This document shows, in pieces, positions 7,739 through 14,876 of a DNA stretch of 18,781 nucleotides. Every line of letters begins with the position of its first letter. The stretch's first letter is position 1. The position numbers were made by a program, and so were the translations under genes. The DNA lies in contig CAMNLS010000006.1 in assembly GCA_946543495.1 (NCBI GenBank), positions 1 to 18,781 of the forward strand, in the 5' to 3' direction. The notes beneath the pieces were generated by a model. The model was not told the origin of the DNA. It was given only the letters and a program-made list of their open reading frames with translations, and searched no databases. The stretch comes from an uncultured Selenomonadales bacterium. Lineage in GTDB: Bacteria; Bacillota; Negativicutes; Selenomonadales; Selenomonadaceae.

Positions 7739-10700
7739 TTGCTTGCATAGAAGTAATTATTTTTTATGTTGCCTGTGACGGTTGCGCCGTTCGTCTGTGA
7801 GGCGTCAATCGTCACAACCATTTCGCCAGCCGTGTACGTCGTAACGTCAGCATTGAGTGTTATTGCCGTGTCCGTGCCCGTCATGACGCCTTCAGCCGTG
7901 AACTTTTTGCTTGCGCTGTTTAGCGTTATTGGGGTGTTCGACGCGTCCTTTATCGTCAACGAATTGTCGCCGTCGAAGTTCAAAATCAAATCCCTGTCTT
8001 TGAGTTCGTAGCTATATTCGCCCGTCACGCTGATTTTGTCGCCCGCCGCATAATCGGTGATTATGTCCTTGCCGCCGCTGTAAATGAACGTGTCAGCACC
8101 TGCGCCGCCGGTCAACGTGTCGTTGCCCGTGGAGCCGTCCAAAACGTCATTGCCGCTACCGCCCACGATTGAGTTGTCAAACTCGTTGCCCGTGATTTTT
8201 ATCGCCTTTGTACGCGCTGAGCCGTCGACCGTTCCAAACTCTGACGCCAATGTTATCGTGCTTGCGTCGCTGTTTGTCAGAGTAAGTACTGATTCTCCAA
8301 CAAGCTTAAACTCAACCTCCGAACTAATGTTAGCTGTGTAGTTGCCGTTGCCGTCGCTGGTCAAGCCCACAATGCCTTTTTCGGAATGGAGGCTGATTTC
8401 GCCGCTCGCGTAGGTTGTGCCGTTGTCCGTAGCATAGATCCCACTTGCAATAGTGACGCCTGTAGGCAATGTCACTTTGTAGGCTTGAATCAAGTCGGGA
8501 TATGCGCTGACGTTGTCAGCTGTCGCTAAGGTGTAGGCGTCGTTTTCGTTGCCGAAGACGTAATGTTTGCCGTCGGATGTGTCAAGCGTCGCGCTTATCG
8601 TCATGTCTGCGGTGACTGTGGCGGTGCTTGCGACTATGTAGCCAGTCTTCGCGCCCGTGAAGGTGAGTTGAGCATTCTCCGCGGCGATATATCTGTTCGT
8701 GTTGGGAATCTGCGTTGCGCCCGTGACTGTGATGCCTTCGGGAACTTCGACGATGTAACCTTCAAGCGGATTGAGTTGTCCGCTGGTAAGATTGGAGCCG
8801 GTGCCGTATGCATTGCCCTCCGCGTCGTAGAAGCGTTTGCCATCTGCGAAAGTGACTGTGCCGGTGTAAGTCGCGTTGATGAAGTCGTTATCGTTCGTCC
8901 AGCTGAGATTTACCGCGCCCGTGATTGAAGTCGCTGTGACTGCGCCGCCGTAGTAATTGACTGCGGAAGAAATGGTGCCCGCCGTCATCGCTCCGAGGGT
9001 TTCGCCGCCCTGCGAATAGATATTCAACGTGCCGCCGCTGATATTGCCTGCCGTCAAGCTCGCGTCGTCAGCCAGAATCAAATTGACTTCGCCTTTCAAT
9101 GTGAGGTTGCTGATTTCAACCGTGCCCTTGACGATATAGGTGCCGCCCGTGAGTTCGGTCGTATCCGATGTAAAACTTGCCGCAACGGTGCTTTGCTCGA
9201 TGCCGTTCTCGTCGATATAGTAAGTGGGTTCGGTTCCCTCGATATTGGTTAGGGCATTGAATTCACCAACGACATTTTCAATCGTGATAGTTCCGGCAGT
9301 TTCGTTGCCATTATTGACGGTAATAACTATCTGTGTGGCGTCGTTGACCTGCGTCGTTTGAGTTTGATAAGTAAAACCTTCCGCGAGAACAATTTTATCG
9401 TTAGTTCTGAAATTCGTGATAGTATCGTCGCCGAAATTGTTTTCCTTGAAGATGTAGACGTTGGAGTCAGCACTTGCCTCGTCATTGTAGTTGAAGATGG
9501 AGTCGTTACCTGTACCGCCGATGATAGAGTTGTTCGCGCCGACGACTTCGATATAGTCATTGCCCGCGCCAGCGTCAATTTCATTGTTATTGATGGAAGA
9601 ATAGTCGTAACCTATAAGCTCGCCCGTTTCATCGTCGTAAACTTCTTCGTAGTAAGTTTGAATGATATCGTCGCCTGCGCCCGTGCTGATTGAGTTTGAC
9701 TCTCCGTTGACTAGGATATAATCATTGCCCGTGCGGCTGTCGATTGTGACATTGTTAGCGAGGCTTTTAATTTGGTCGTTGAGGTTGGTTCCCGTGAGTA
9801 AGGTGGCGTCGGTCGTGTTTTCAATGATTTGTCCGTCAGAGCCTAAATATTTAATATTGTCGGCTGAAATAAGTGAGTCGTAATAAGACAAGCCAATATA
9901 ACCGGCGACGTCGTTGCTTTGGTCGTAGACAGTAAATTGCATGTATTCCGAATCGGAAACATTTTCGTTGAGTTCCACTTGATAACCTTGAGCGAAAAGC
10001 AAAGTGTCATTAGCCTTGAGGCTGGCGATAATCGCTTGATCAAATGGCTCATTGAAGAAGAAAACATTTCCGCCCGTGCCATTGCTGTAGATAATATCTT
10101 CGCCACGTCCGCCGATAATCGTATTGTTCGAGCCGTAAGCGTAAATGGTATCGTTGCCTTCGCCCGCGTCAATGTAGTTGTTTGTTATGGCAGTGGTATA
10201 TTCTTTGCTGTTACTGTCAACGAAGTTAGTAAATCTAATAACATCAGCACCTGCGCCGCCCAAGAAAGTATTATTGGAGCCCGCGCCGACTGTGATTTTG
10301 TCTGCACCTTCGCCCGCGTCGAAGAAGTTATTTGAGTTATTCACATTAGTTTGTGTTCCGAGCGAGTCACTGCCGTCGCCCGTGCTGATTACGTTGCCGA
10401 TGCCGTTGAGCATGACAAAATCGTTGCCAGAGCCGCTTTGAATTGAATTGTAGAAGTTAAGAGTTTCCGTGAAGGTAACGCGGTTATCGCCGTCGCCCAA
10501 ATCGATTGAATGATGTCCGCCGTCGGCAATCGAAACAGTATCGTTATCCGCGCCCGTCGAGATTGTGGCAAATTGTCCATGAAGTTCTATGCTGTCATTG
10601 CCCGCGCCCGTGATTATGTTGGAGCCTTCAGCAGTCTGAACGGTATCTGCGCCGCTCGTGCCGTTGAAAGTATCGTTGACCGTAAGCCCGACAACTTTAA

Positions 10701-11846
10701 TAGCGGAACTTGCATTGATAACTTGATGAACGCCCGTGTTGTTGATTGTGTAGACGCCGTTCGCCACTTCGCCGAGTTTAATTGCGCCAGTCGGGAGAGT
10801 AGCAGCCACTTGCGCGGTCTCTGAAGTCGAATTGCCGCTAATGTAATAGATACCGTCGCTACTAAGATCGACGGTTGCAGTAATTTCGCCGAGTGCCGCC
10901 GTTGCTTTCGCTACGGACTGTTTTGCAAAGTAACGCCAGAACATATAGCCGCCCGCGTAGCCGTCGCCGACTGTTTGATAACCTGTGCTTGTGTTTTCGA
11001 GGTCGAGACTTGCATCTAACAATTCATCGCTTGACGCAATCTTGAAAATTGTAGCACCGCGTTCGTCGTCGATGCCGTGCGTGACTTCCGCAATGCCTTC
11101 TTTGATGAAAAGTGGCAGGGAGTTAAAGTAATTGACGTTTGACGCCAAAAGCGCATGATTGAATTCGTGAGCAAGTGTCCTATCAAGCATGGCATTTGTT
11201 CCGGTGCCTACGCCATCAACATTATCGGCGTCAATGCCATTATAGAAACGCATATTGATTTTGAGCATGAGTTGAATTGCCTCGCCGTCATATTTATTGC
11301 GTTTCCAGTTACTAACCGACGCCAATGTTCCGCCACTGCCTGACGCTAATCTGTCATCGTAGAAGTAAAGCCCTATATCTTTGACTGCGGCAGTGTCCGA
11401 ATTGAAGCTGATACCGTAGCTTTCTTCGTTGAGCTTGAGACTTTCTTTAGCCCACCATTTGAACAAGCCCGCAACGATATTTTTTTGGTCGTCCGTGAGT
11501 TCGTCAAAGGTTTTGGCTTGAATGTTGCCTGAGTCGCCCTAAGTGTCTTCCGTGACGCCGAGCAAGTGAATCGTCAAGCCGTTGCGCGTGAAGGTCGAAG
11601 TATTCGGGAAAGAATTCGACAGCGTGCCGCCCGTTATAGTCTTAGACGTGGTACCCGTTTCTATGGAGGCGTCAACGGTCGATAAATCAACTGTGACTTC
11701 GTTGCCGGGAACATAGTCTTCAGAGGATATAGGTTCATCGTCCGTTAAGACCTTTTTAACCGAACGTTTCTTTACAGGTGCAGTCAAAGTTGACGGCTCA
11801 TAATCGGGGTCAATGTCAATTCTGCCTTCGTCGTCCGTGAGTTCGC

Positions 11847-13148
11847 CTAACTCTTCCGCTGATTTGCCATTCGTCGTGCCCGCAACTTTTCCGTCGGAGT
11901 AATTCGAGGTTGCAAAGTTGTTAATGTCAATGCCAGCACTGTGGAGCAGTTTTCAGACCAGGGGATTCGTAAAAATTCGCAAAGCTTTTCAGTTGTCTCT
12001 CTTGGGTAGAGCTTCAAATCTTCAAAACGCACATGACAACTGACTGGAAATACAGTATCTGTTTCGCTCATGTAACGCCCATGCCAATGTCCATTTGCAT
12101 GTAATCTAAGCATTTTTAATGGAGAGGTTCGCCAGCCTGGGGGTGGTTGTTGCCCAGCTTTTACCATTTGACTGACTCCGCTCCCTAACGTTCCTAACGG
12201 AGAACGAACAACGCCCGCATAGCGTTTGTATTTAAATCCGTTAAGCACTTCCTTTTCCATAGCTACAACTTCTTTTTTTATAATATTAAGATTTAGCATT
12301 ATCTTTGCTTGACCCATGCCATGTTTATCGTAAAATACAGCGGGTGTGATTCGCTGTAAGAATTTACGTCCGACAGCCGAATTGGCGGACAAATAAAACG
12401 CTTTGAACCAATCATGAAGACCGTATATCTTTTCGGAGTCAAGATATAACGACAGCCCATTAAAAAAAGCCGGCAACCGTCTTTCATATTTGTAGTTCAG
12501 CATAGTTGACAGGTTAATTTTTTGTAAATCTTCCTCTACTTTTCCATTAGGGTTGCGCAAATGTTCAATCGCCTCTTTGACGGGCTTATCCTTTAAGAAA
12601 ACTTTCCACAACACAGTAAATAACGACAACCCATGCCAACCGATTGTCAAAAGGGAAGGATGCGAATCTAAGATCATGTTAAAGAAGTCAGAGCCTGAAT
12701 AACCTCGCGGAAACGAATTGACTATTTCTACGATTTCGTCAATTTGGAGCGGTGCGGGTGCAACGGGCTCTGTTTTCGTCGGATAGTACTTGCGCTTTTG
12801 TTCATCGCTAAACAGAAAAACAACTTTTCCTGAACGAGCGATTCCCGTCCAGTCAAGAACTTCCATTGACTTCAAAAAATCTGCCCGCGAAGAGTACTGT
12901 AAATACAGATGGTTATCTGCGCCAAATCTGTCGCTATCTCTCAAGCGATCGCACATCCACGTAAGTTCCTCAATGTCGTAAGCATCCTCCAAAAGAATTG
13001 GAAAATCCGAATCCACTTGCGACAGAAAACTTTTAATCCTTGACTCTGTTTGAGGTATTTTGTCTTCAGTTTTCGGTAGCTTATCAAAATCCATGTGGAA
13101 TCCCGAACATGACTTAAGGGCTTCTTTATTTTTCTCAAAATTTTCCAT
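11847..13148 (-). CDS. Sulfotransferase-like protein with a foreign or frameshifted C-terminus
   Basis: ATG 13146-13148 follows GAGGAG with 6 bases spacing. Residues 148-164 (PRGYSGSDFFNMILDSHP) resemble the 5'-phosphosulfate-binding loop of sulfotransferases. VVRSPLGTLGSG (313-324) resembles the 3'-phosphate-binding Arg/Ser motif. RFEDLKLYPRETTEKLCEFLRIPWSE (374-399) is the standard C-terminal segment of the family. The enzymes transfer sulfate from PAPS; the acceptor cannot be told. Residues 1-130 are an unrecognised N-terminal extension. After E399 the reading frame departs: the last about 34 residues are RTX sequence read in the wrong frame, ending at a chance TAA. The shift lies at a four-A run (11950-11953); one added A would join IPWSE to KLLHSAG in the RTX frame. 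The real 3' end of this gene is therefore lost or frameshifted. Confidence 0.65.
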   Translation of the reverse strand: MENFEKNKEALKSCSGFHMDFDKLPKTEDKIPQTESRIKSFLSQVDSDFPILLEDAYDIEELTWMCDRLRDSDRFGADNHLYLQYSSRADFLKSMEVLDWTGIARSGKVVFLFSDEQKRKYYPTKTEPVAPAPLQIDEIVEIVNSFPRGYSGSDFFNMILDSHPSLLTIGWHGLSLFTVLWKVFLKDKPVKEAIEHLRNPNGKVEEDLQKINLSTMLNYKYERRLPAFFNGLSLYLDSEKIYGLHDWFKAFYLSANSAVGRKFLQRITPAVFYDKHGMGQAKIMLNLNIIKKEVVAMEKEVLNGFKYKRYAGVVRSPLGTLGSGVSQMVKAGQQPPPGWRTSPLKMLRLHANGHWHGRYMSETDTVFPVSCHVRFEDLKLYPRETTEKLCEFLRIPWSENCSTVLALTLTTLQPRITPTEKLRARRMANQRKS

Positions 13149-13241
13149 TTCATACTCCTCTTTTTTATGCTTTTATTGTCTCATCATCTGCCAAGTATAG
13201 TTAAAATGTGACTGTCATAATCACCAACAAAATTTTAAATA

Positions 13242-13270
13242 ATTATAAAACAAATCAAAAACATTTGCAA
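13242..13270 (-). promoter_or_regulatory. Sigma-70-type promoter for the sulfotransferase-like gene
   Basis: On the minus strand TTGCAA (13265-13270) is separated by exactly 17 bases from a perfect TATAAT (13242-13247), about 95 bases before the ATG at 13148. The -10 is consensus; the -35 matches 4 of 6. Confidence 0.6.
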
Positions 13271-13404
13271 TACTTTTTGAGCAAATAGTTGCATTTGGCA
13301 TAGACAAATATGAATTTACCAAACTTATACCACTATTTTCTTCTGAACACGTCTTCTTATTTGGTTACTTTGATTTATTCAACACGCCCTAGTTTCTCTT
13401 CGCA

Positions 13405-13439
13405 AAATAAAAAAGACCGCTACGTTTTAAGCGTAGCGG
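13405..13439 (-). terminator. Terminator of mini-ORF cluster A
   Basis: CCGCTACG (13417-13424) and CGTAGCGG (13432-13439) form a perfect 8-bp stem with a 7-base loop. On the minus strand it is followed by TCTTTTTTATTTTG. It directly abuts the TAG stop of the last small ORF of cluster A. A T-run on the other side may make it bidirectional. It closely resembles the terminator at 14532-14565. Confidence 0.85.
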
Positions 13440-13481
13440 CTAAATTTTTTGCGCATGTTTATCTGTGTTGTCACTCTCCAT
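13440..13481 (-). CDS. Small ORF A3, 13 residues (MESDNTDKHAQKI)
   Basis: The ATG at 13479-13481 is preceded by GGAGGTG with 8 bases spacing, a near-perfect ribosome binding site. The ORF ends in TAG immediately before a terminator stem. The peptide is polar and acidic at its start. No family is recognised. Support comes only from the ribosome binding site, the position in a row of three such ORFs, and the terminator placed at its stop. Its counterpart in cluster B is MDDNNKIFLLAVA, which shares only an acidic start. Confidence 0.45.
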   Translation of the reverse strand: MESDNTDKHAQKI

Positions 13482-13519
13482 TTTGCAATCACCTCCAAAA
13501 TTTTTATAAGCGAGTTAAA

Positions 13520-13561
13520 TTAAAGGGGTAGCGGGAACGGGAATGGGAACGGGAACAACAT
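13520..13561 (-). CDS. Small ORF A2, 13 residues (MLFPFPFPFPLPL)
   Basis: The ATG at 13559-13561 follows AAGGAGGTG with 6 bases spacing, the strongest ribosome binding site in the region. The peptide is an almost pure Phe-Pro alternation, encoded by a short tandem repeat of the hexamer type GGGAAC/GGGAAT on the plus strand. It ends in TAA. No homologue is recognised. It is the middle member of cluster A, 38 bases before A3. Confidence 0.45.
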   Translation of the reverse strand: MLFPFPFPFPLPL

Positions 13562-13598
13562 GTTTTTCACCTCCTTTCAATCAAACTCATTCAACAAT

Positions 13599-13718
13599 TT
13601 AGCTACGGCGCGGGAAGATGCTAACAGCGGAAGAGGCACCGGCGACGAACATTGCAGCGGATTCACAGGCAAGAACAGATTCAACAGCGGCGGTTACTAT
13701 CGGTACGAGGAAGAACAT
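13599..13718 (-). CDS. Small ORF A1, 39-residue hydrophobic peptide
   Basis: The ATG at 13716-13718 follows AAAGGAG with 9 bases spacing. The peptide starts MFFLVPIVTAAVESVLACES, continues as an Ala/Ser/Val-rich hydrophobic stretch and ends FPRRS; it holds one cysteine. It could insert in the membrane as a single helix followed by a basic tail, but no family is recognised. It is the first clear ORF of cluster A, downstream of the leader motif at 13793-13816. The frame is also open to an upstream ATG at 13767-13769, but that has no ribosome binding site. Confidence 0.5.
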   Translation of the reverse strand: MFFLVPIVTAAVESVLACESAAMFVAGASSAVSIFPRRS

Positions 13719-13792
13719 ACTTATCAACTCCTTTAGATAAATCTTATCAAATCGGCATGCGGAATTCATTTCGGTTTTCCTGTGAACATCAG

Positions 13793-13816
13793 CTCCTTTC
13801 AGTATTCAGTTCTCAA
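13793..13816 (-). promoter_or_regulatory. Shared leader motif, cluster A copy
   Basis: On the minus strand this reads TTGAGAACTGAATAC followed by TGAAAGGAG. The cluster B copy (14767-14790) reads TTGAAAGCTGAATAT then CAAAGGAAG. Twelve of the first 14 bases agree, and both run into a purine-rich ribosome-binding-like end. A 7-codon ORF (MFTGKPK, 13766-13789) starts right after this copy. Confidence 0.45.
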
Positions 13817-13853
13817 GGTGCGTGGTCGGGGCTTTCGTTGACTTTCTTTGCTC

Positions 13854-13859
13854 ATTATA
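13854..13859 (-). promoter_or_regulatory. Possible -10 element for mini-ORF cluster A
   Basis: A perfect TATAAT on the minus strand, about 135 bases before small ORF A1 and 40 bases before the leader motif. No good -35 is found at 16-18 bases, so the call is weak. Confidence 0.35.
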
Positions 13860-13917
13860 ATCAGAAATTCTTACGGCGCATGTCGATTTTCCTGTGAATG
13901 TGATTGAAACTTTCCTC

Positions 13918-13946
13918 TTGCATTTCTTTACAAAATGTGTTATAAA
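13918..13946 (+). promoter_or_regulatory. Candidate promoter of a plus-strand structured RNA
   Basis: TTGCAT (13918-13923), a 17-base spacer and TATAAA (13941-13946). The -10 matches 5 of 6 and the -35 about half. It lies directly ahead of the hairpin-rich stretch 13953-14169 and points toward the CRISPR-like array. Confidence 0.45.
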
Positions 13947-13952
13947 GCCGTT

Positions 13953-14169
13953 GTTTGCTCCTTGAAAAATTGGAAAGTGTTTCGTGCCTACGTAGTGACT
14001 CCATTTATCCTAAACATTTTCCAAAACGCTAAGTTGGCGTTAATTCAACTTCTTAGCGGCTTTTATGAATTTAGTATGACTGTGTTTTTCGGAGAACGCA
14101 ATCGAACAGCGAGCTTTTTCAAAACACTTTCCAAAAGCTCGAATTTCGTGGCGTTGCGACGCCGTTTTT
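13953..14169 (+). ncRNA. Candidate structured RNA of about 215 nt upstream of the array
   Basis: No plausible plus-strand protein is seen. Successive stems are visible. TTGGAAAGTGTTT (13970-13982) pairs along 13 bases with AAACATTTTCCAA (14012-14024), with one G-U pair. GCTAAG plus TTG (14028-14036) pairs with CAA/CTTAGC (14046-14057) with a bulge. CGAGCTTTT (14110-14118) pairs perfectly with AAAAGCTCG (14133-14141). GGCGT-TGCG-ACGCC with T5 follows at 14150-14169. The loop of the third stem repeats AAACACTTTCCAA, an exact complement of the first arm, so alternative pairing is possible. Promoter-like sequence precedes it. I looked for an anti-repeat to the array (tracrRNA-like) and found no convincing one. 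Class unknown. Confidence 0.4.
14150..14169 (+). terminator. Terminator-like hairpin just before the array
   Basis: GGCGT (14150-14154) and ACGCC (14159-14163) pair around TGCG, followed by GTTTTTG. It lies 10 bases before the first repeat of the CRISPR-like array and would end the candidate RNA. Confidence 0.55.
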
Positions 14170-14179
14170 GAGGGCTACT

Positions 14180-14451
14180 GTCGCGCATGCCTCCATACCG
14201 TTTACGGTTTTGTAACTTGATTTTTAATTTCGGCGTTTATCAACTTTTCAACTTTTGGTCGCGCATGCCTCCTTACCGTTTACGGTTTTGTAACTTCTTG
14301 GAAGGAACGAGCAACACGGCGACGACGATCGTTATCGTCGCGCATGCCTCCATACCGTTTACGGTTTTGTAACATTTTATGAAACCGGACGCATCAATTG
14401 TCAAGTTCGCGTAGGTCGCGCATGCCTCCAGAATCCCTTGCTACTTGCGGT
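14180..14451 (+). CRISPR. CRISPR-like array: three 37-bp repeats and one degenerate repeat, three spacers
   Basis: Repeats at 14180-14216, 14258-14294 and 14337-14373 start GTCGCGCATGCCTCC, contain the palindrome ACCGTTTACGGT and end GTTTTGTAAC. They differ only at base 16 (A/T in the second). A fourth copy at 14415 keeps its first 16 bases and then diverges, as a leader-distal terminal repeat would. The spacers are 41, 42 and 41 bp and unrelated to each other. Regular spacing, near-identical repeats and end degeneration argue for CRISPR, with the leader on the 14180 side. Against it: only four units, no cas gene in the window, and a repeat I cannot assign to a type. The nearest protein gene is a WYL regulator, a family often found beside CRISPR loci. 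Confidence 0.6.
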
Positions 14452-14464
14452 GTTTGGGATAAAT

Positions 14465-14502
14465 AAAAAAGCACCTCTCCATTTGCGGGAAGTGCTTTTT
14501 TT
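14465..14502. terminator. Terminator after the CRISPR-like array
   Basis: AAAAAAGCAC and GTGCTTTTTT flank an imperfectly paired inner stem (CTCTCC / GGGAA), giving T-runs on both strands. It lies 14 bases past the degenerate last repeat and could end array transcription on the plus strand. Confidence 0.7.
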
Positions 14503-14531
14503 GTGCTATAGTGTCGTGCGGAGCGTAAACG

Positions 14532-14565
14532 ATAAAAAAATGCCGCTACGCTTTCACGCAACGGC
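14532..14565 (-). terminator. Terminator of mini-ORF cluster B
   Basis: On the minus strand GCCGTTGCG pairs over 9 bp (two G-U pairs) with CGTAGCGGC around TGAAAG, followed by ATTTTTTTATC. The stop codon of small ORF B3 lies inside the stem. Stem and loop sequence are clearly related to the cluster A terminator at 13405-13439. Confidence 0.85.
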
Positions 14566-14595
14566 TAGAAGAAAAATTTTATTATTGTCGTCCAA
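14554..14595 (-). CDS. Small ORF B3, 13 residues (MDDNNKIFLLAVA)
   Basis: TTG at 14593-14595 is 9 bases after GAGGAGG; an in-frame ATG at 14602-14604 (adding MIN) lies only 1 base after it, too close for a normal start. The ORF ends TGA inside the terminator stem. Acidic start, hydrophobic end. No family is recognised. It occupies the same last position in its cluster as A3. Confidence 0.35.
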   Translation of the reverse strand: MDDNNKIFLLAVA

Positions 14596-14610
14596 GTTTA
14601 TCATGCCTCC

Positions 14611-14670
14611 TCAGAAAAATACACGCGAACCCAACGATGCTAAACCTTCAAAATCCGGAATGAACGTCAT
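14611..14670 (-). CDS. Small ORF B2, 19 residues (MTFIPDFEGLASLGSRVFF)
   Basis: The ATG at 14668-14670 follows TAGGAGGTG with 6 bases spacing, an excellent ribosome binding site. Stop TGA at 14611-14613 overlaps the ribosome binding site of B3, so coupled translation is likely. The sequence is amphipathic with aromatic ends. No family is recognised. Confidence 0.5.
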   Translation of the reverse strand: MTFIPDFEGLASLGSRVFF

Positions 14671-14703
14671 AACTGTCACCTCCTACAAAACCGCGACTAC
14701 CAG

Positions 14704-14757
14704 TTAATCCCGAAGCATTAATCCCGTTACTACAAAGCCCAGAACGAACCACGGCAT
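14704..14757 (-). CDS. Small ORF B1, 17-residue hydrophobic peptide (MPWFVLGFVVTGLMLRD)
   Basis: The ATG at 14755-14757 follows GGAAGGTG with 6 bases spacing. The core WFVLGFVVTGLML is strongly hydrophobic and could span or associate with the membrane. It ends in TAA, 33 bases before the next start. It is the first member of cluster B, behind the leader motif at 14767-14790, as the hydrophobic A1 is in cluster A. No family is recognised. Confidence 0.5.
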   Translation of the reverse strand: MPWFVLGFVVTGLMLRD

Positions 14758-14766
14758 ATGCGTCAC

Positions 14767-14790
14767 CTTCCTTTGATATTCAGCTTTCAA
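14767..14790 (-). promoter_or_regulatory. Shared leader motif, cluster B copy
   Basis: Reads TTGAAAGCTGAATAT then CAAAGGAAG on the minus strand, immediately ahead of small ORF B1, and parallels the copy at 13793-13816. A possible -10 (TATATT) lies upstream but without a good -35. Confidence 0.45.
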
Positions 14791-14876
14791 AAATCCTTCG
14801 CGCTTAAGAGAAATATACCACTCAACTTAACGTCAATCATATCAAAAATCATGTGAATGAACATTGGAGAAAACTC

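Larger units (their letters stand above)
6037..11952 (-). pseudogene. Giant RTX calcium-binding protein with zinc-protease-like domain, interrupted by TAG and lacking a start
   Basis: From 11538 to 6037 one frame encodes over 1,830 residues. Near its start is LAHEFNHALL with FIKEGIAEVTHG about 20 residues later, an HExxH plus glutamate gluzincin-like layout. It is followed by several blocks of hemolysin-type calcium-binding nonapeptides such as GGAGNDTLWGNKGKD, GGSGNDVLDGSTGNDTLTGGAG and GTGNDSIF, spread to the C-terminus. RTX proteins are usually secreted and fold on binding calcium. The same frame continues upstream without shift to 11952 but is cut by TAG at 11539-11541 (VTEDT-stop-GDSGN). 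No ATG or GTG occurs in that upstream part, which is closed by TGA (11953-11955) inside the sulfotransferase gene. The downstream frame also lacks a real start: its first candidate is an internal TTG at 11466 without a ribosome binding site. I read it as a formerly intact gene that lost its 5' end and gained a nonsense codon; readthrough or sequencing error are alternatives. Confidence 0.8.

Noticed and set aside
11847..11951. C-terminal about 34 residues of the sulfotransferase ORF as real protein
   Set aside because: They are the RTX frame read one base off; composition changes sharply after IPWSE.
13766..13789. Seven-codon ORF MFTGKPK after the cluster A leader motif
   Set aside because: SD spacing is only about 3 bases and there is no counterpart in cluster B; mentioned but not called.
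13793..13816. rRNA spacer (CTTGAAAACTGAATA-like) sequence
   Set aside because: The motif recalls Firmicute 16S-23S spacer ends, but no rRNA or tRNA lies nearby and the copies precede mini-ORFs.
13953..14169. tracrRNA for the array
   Set aside because: No stretch complementary to the repeat beyond a few bases could be found in the candidate RNA.
13310..14372. Plus-strand ORFs of 60-80 codons across the mini-ORF and array region
   Set aside because: No ribosome binding sites or motifs; they run across terminators, repeats and the opposite-strand mini-ORFs.
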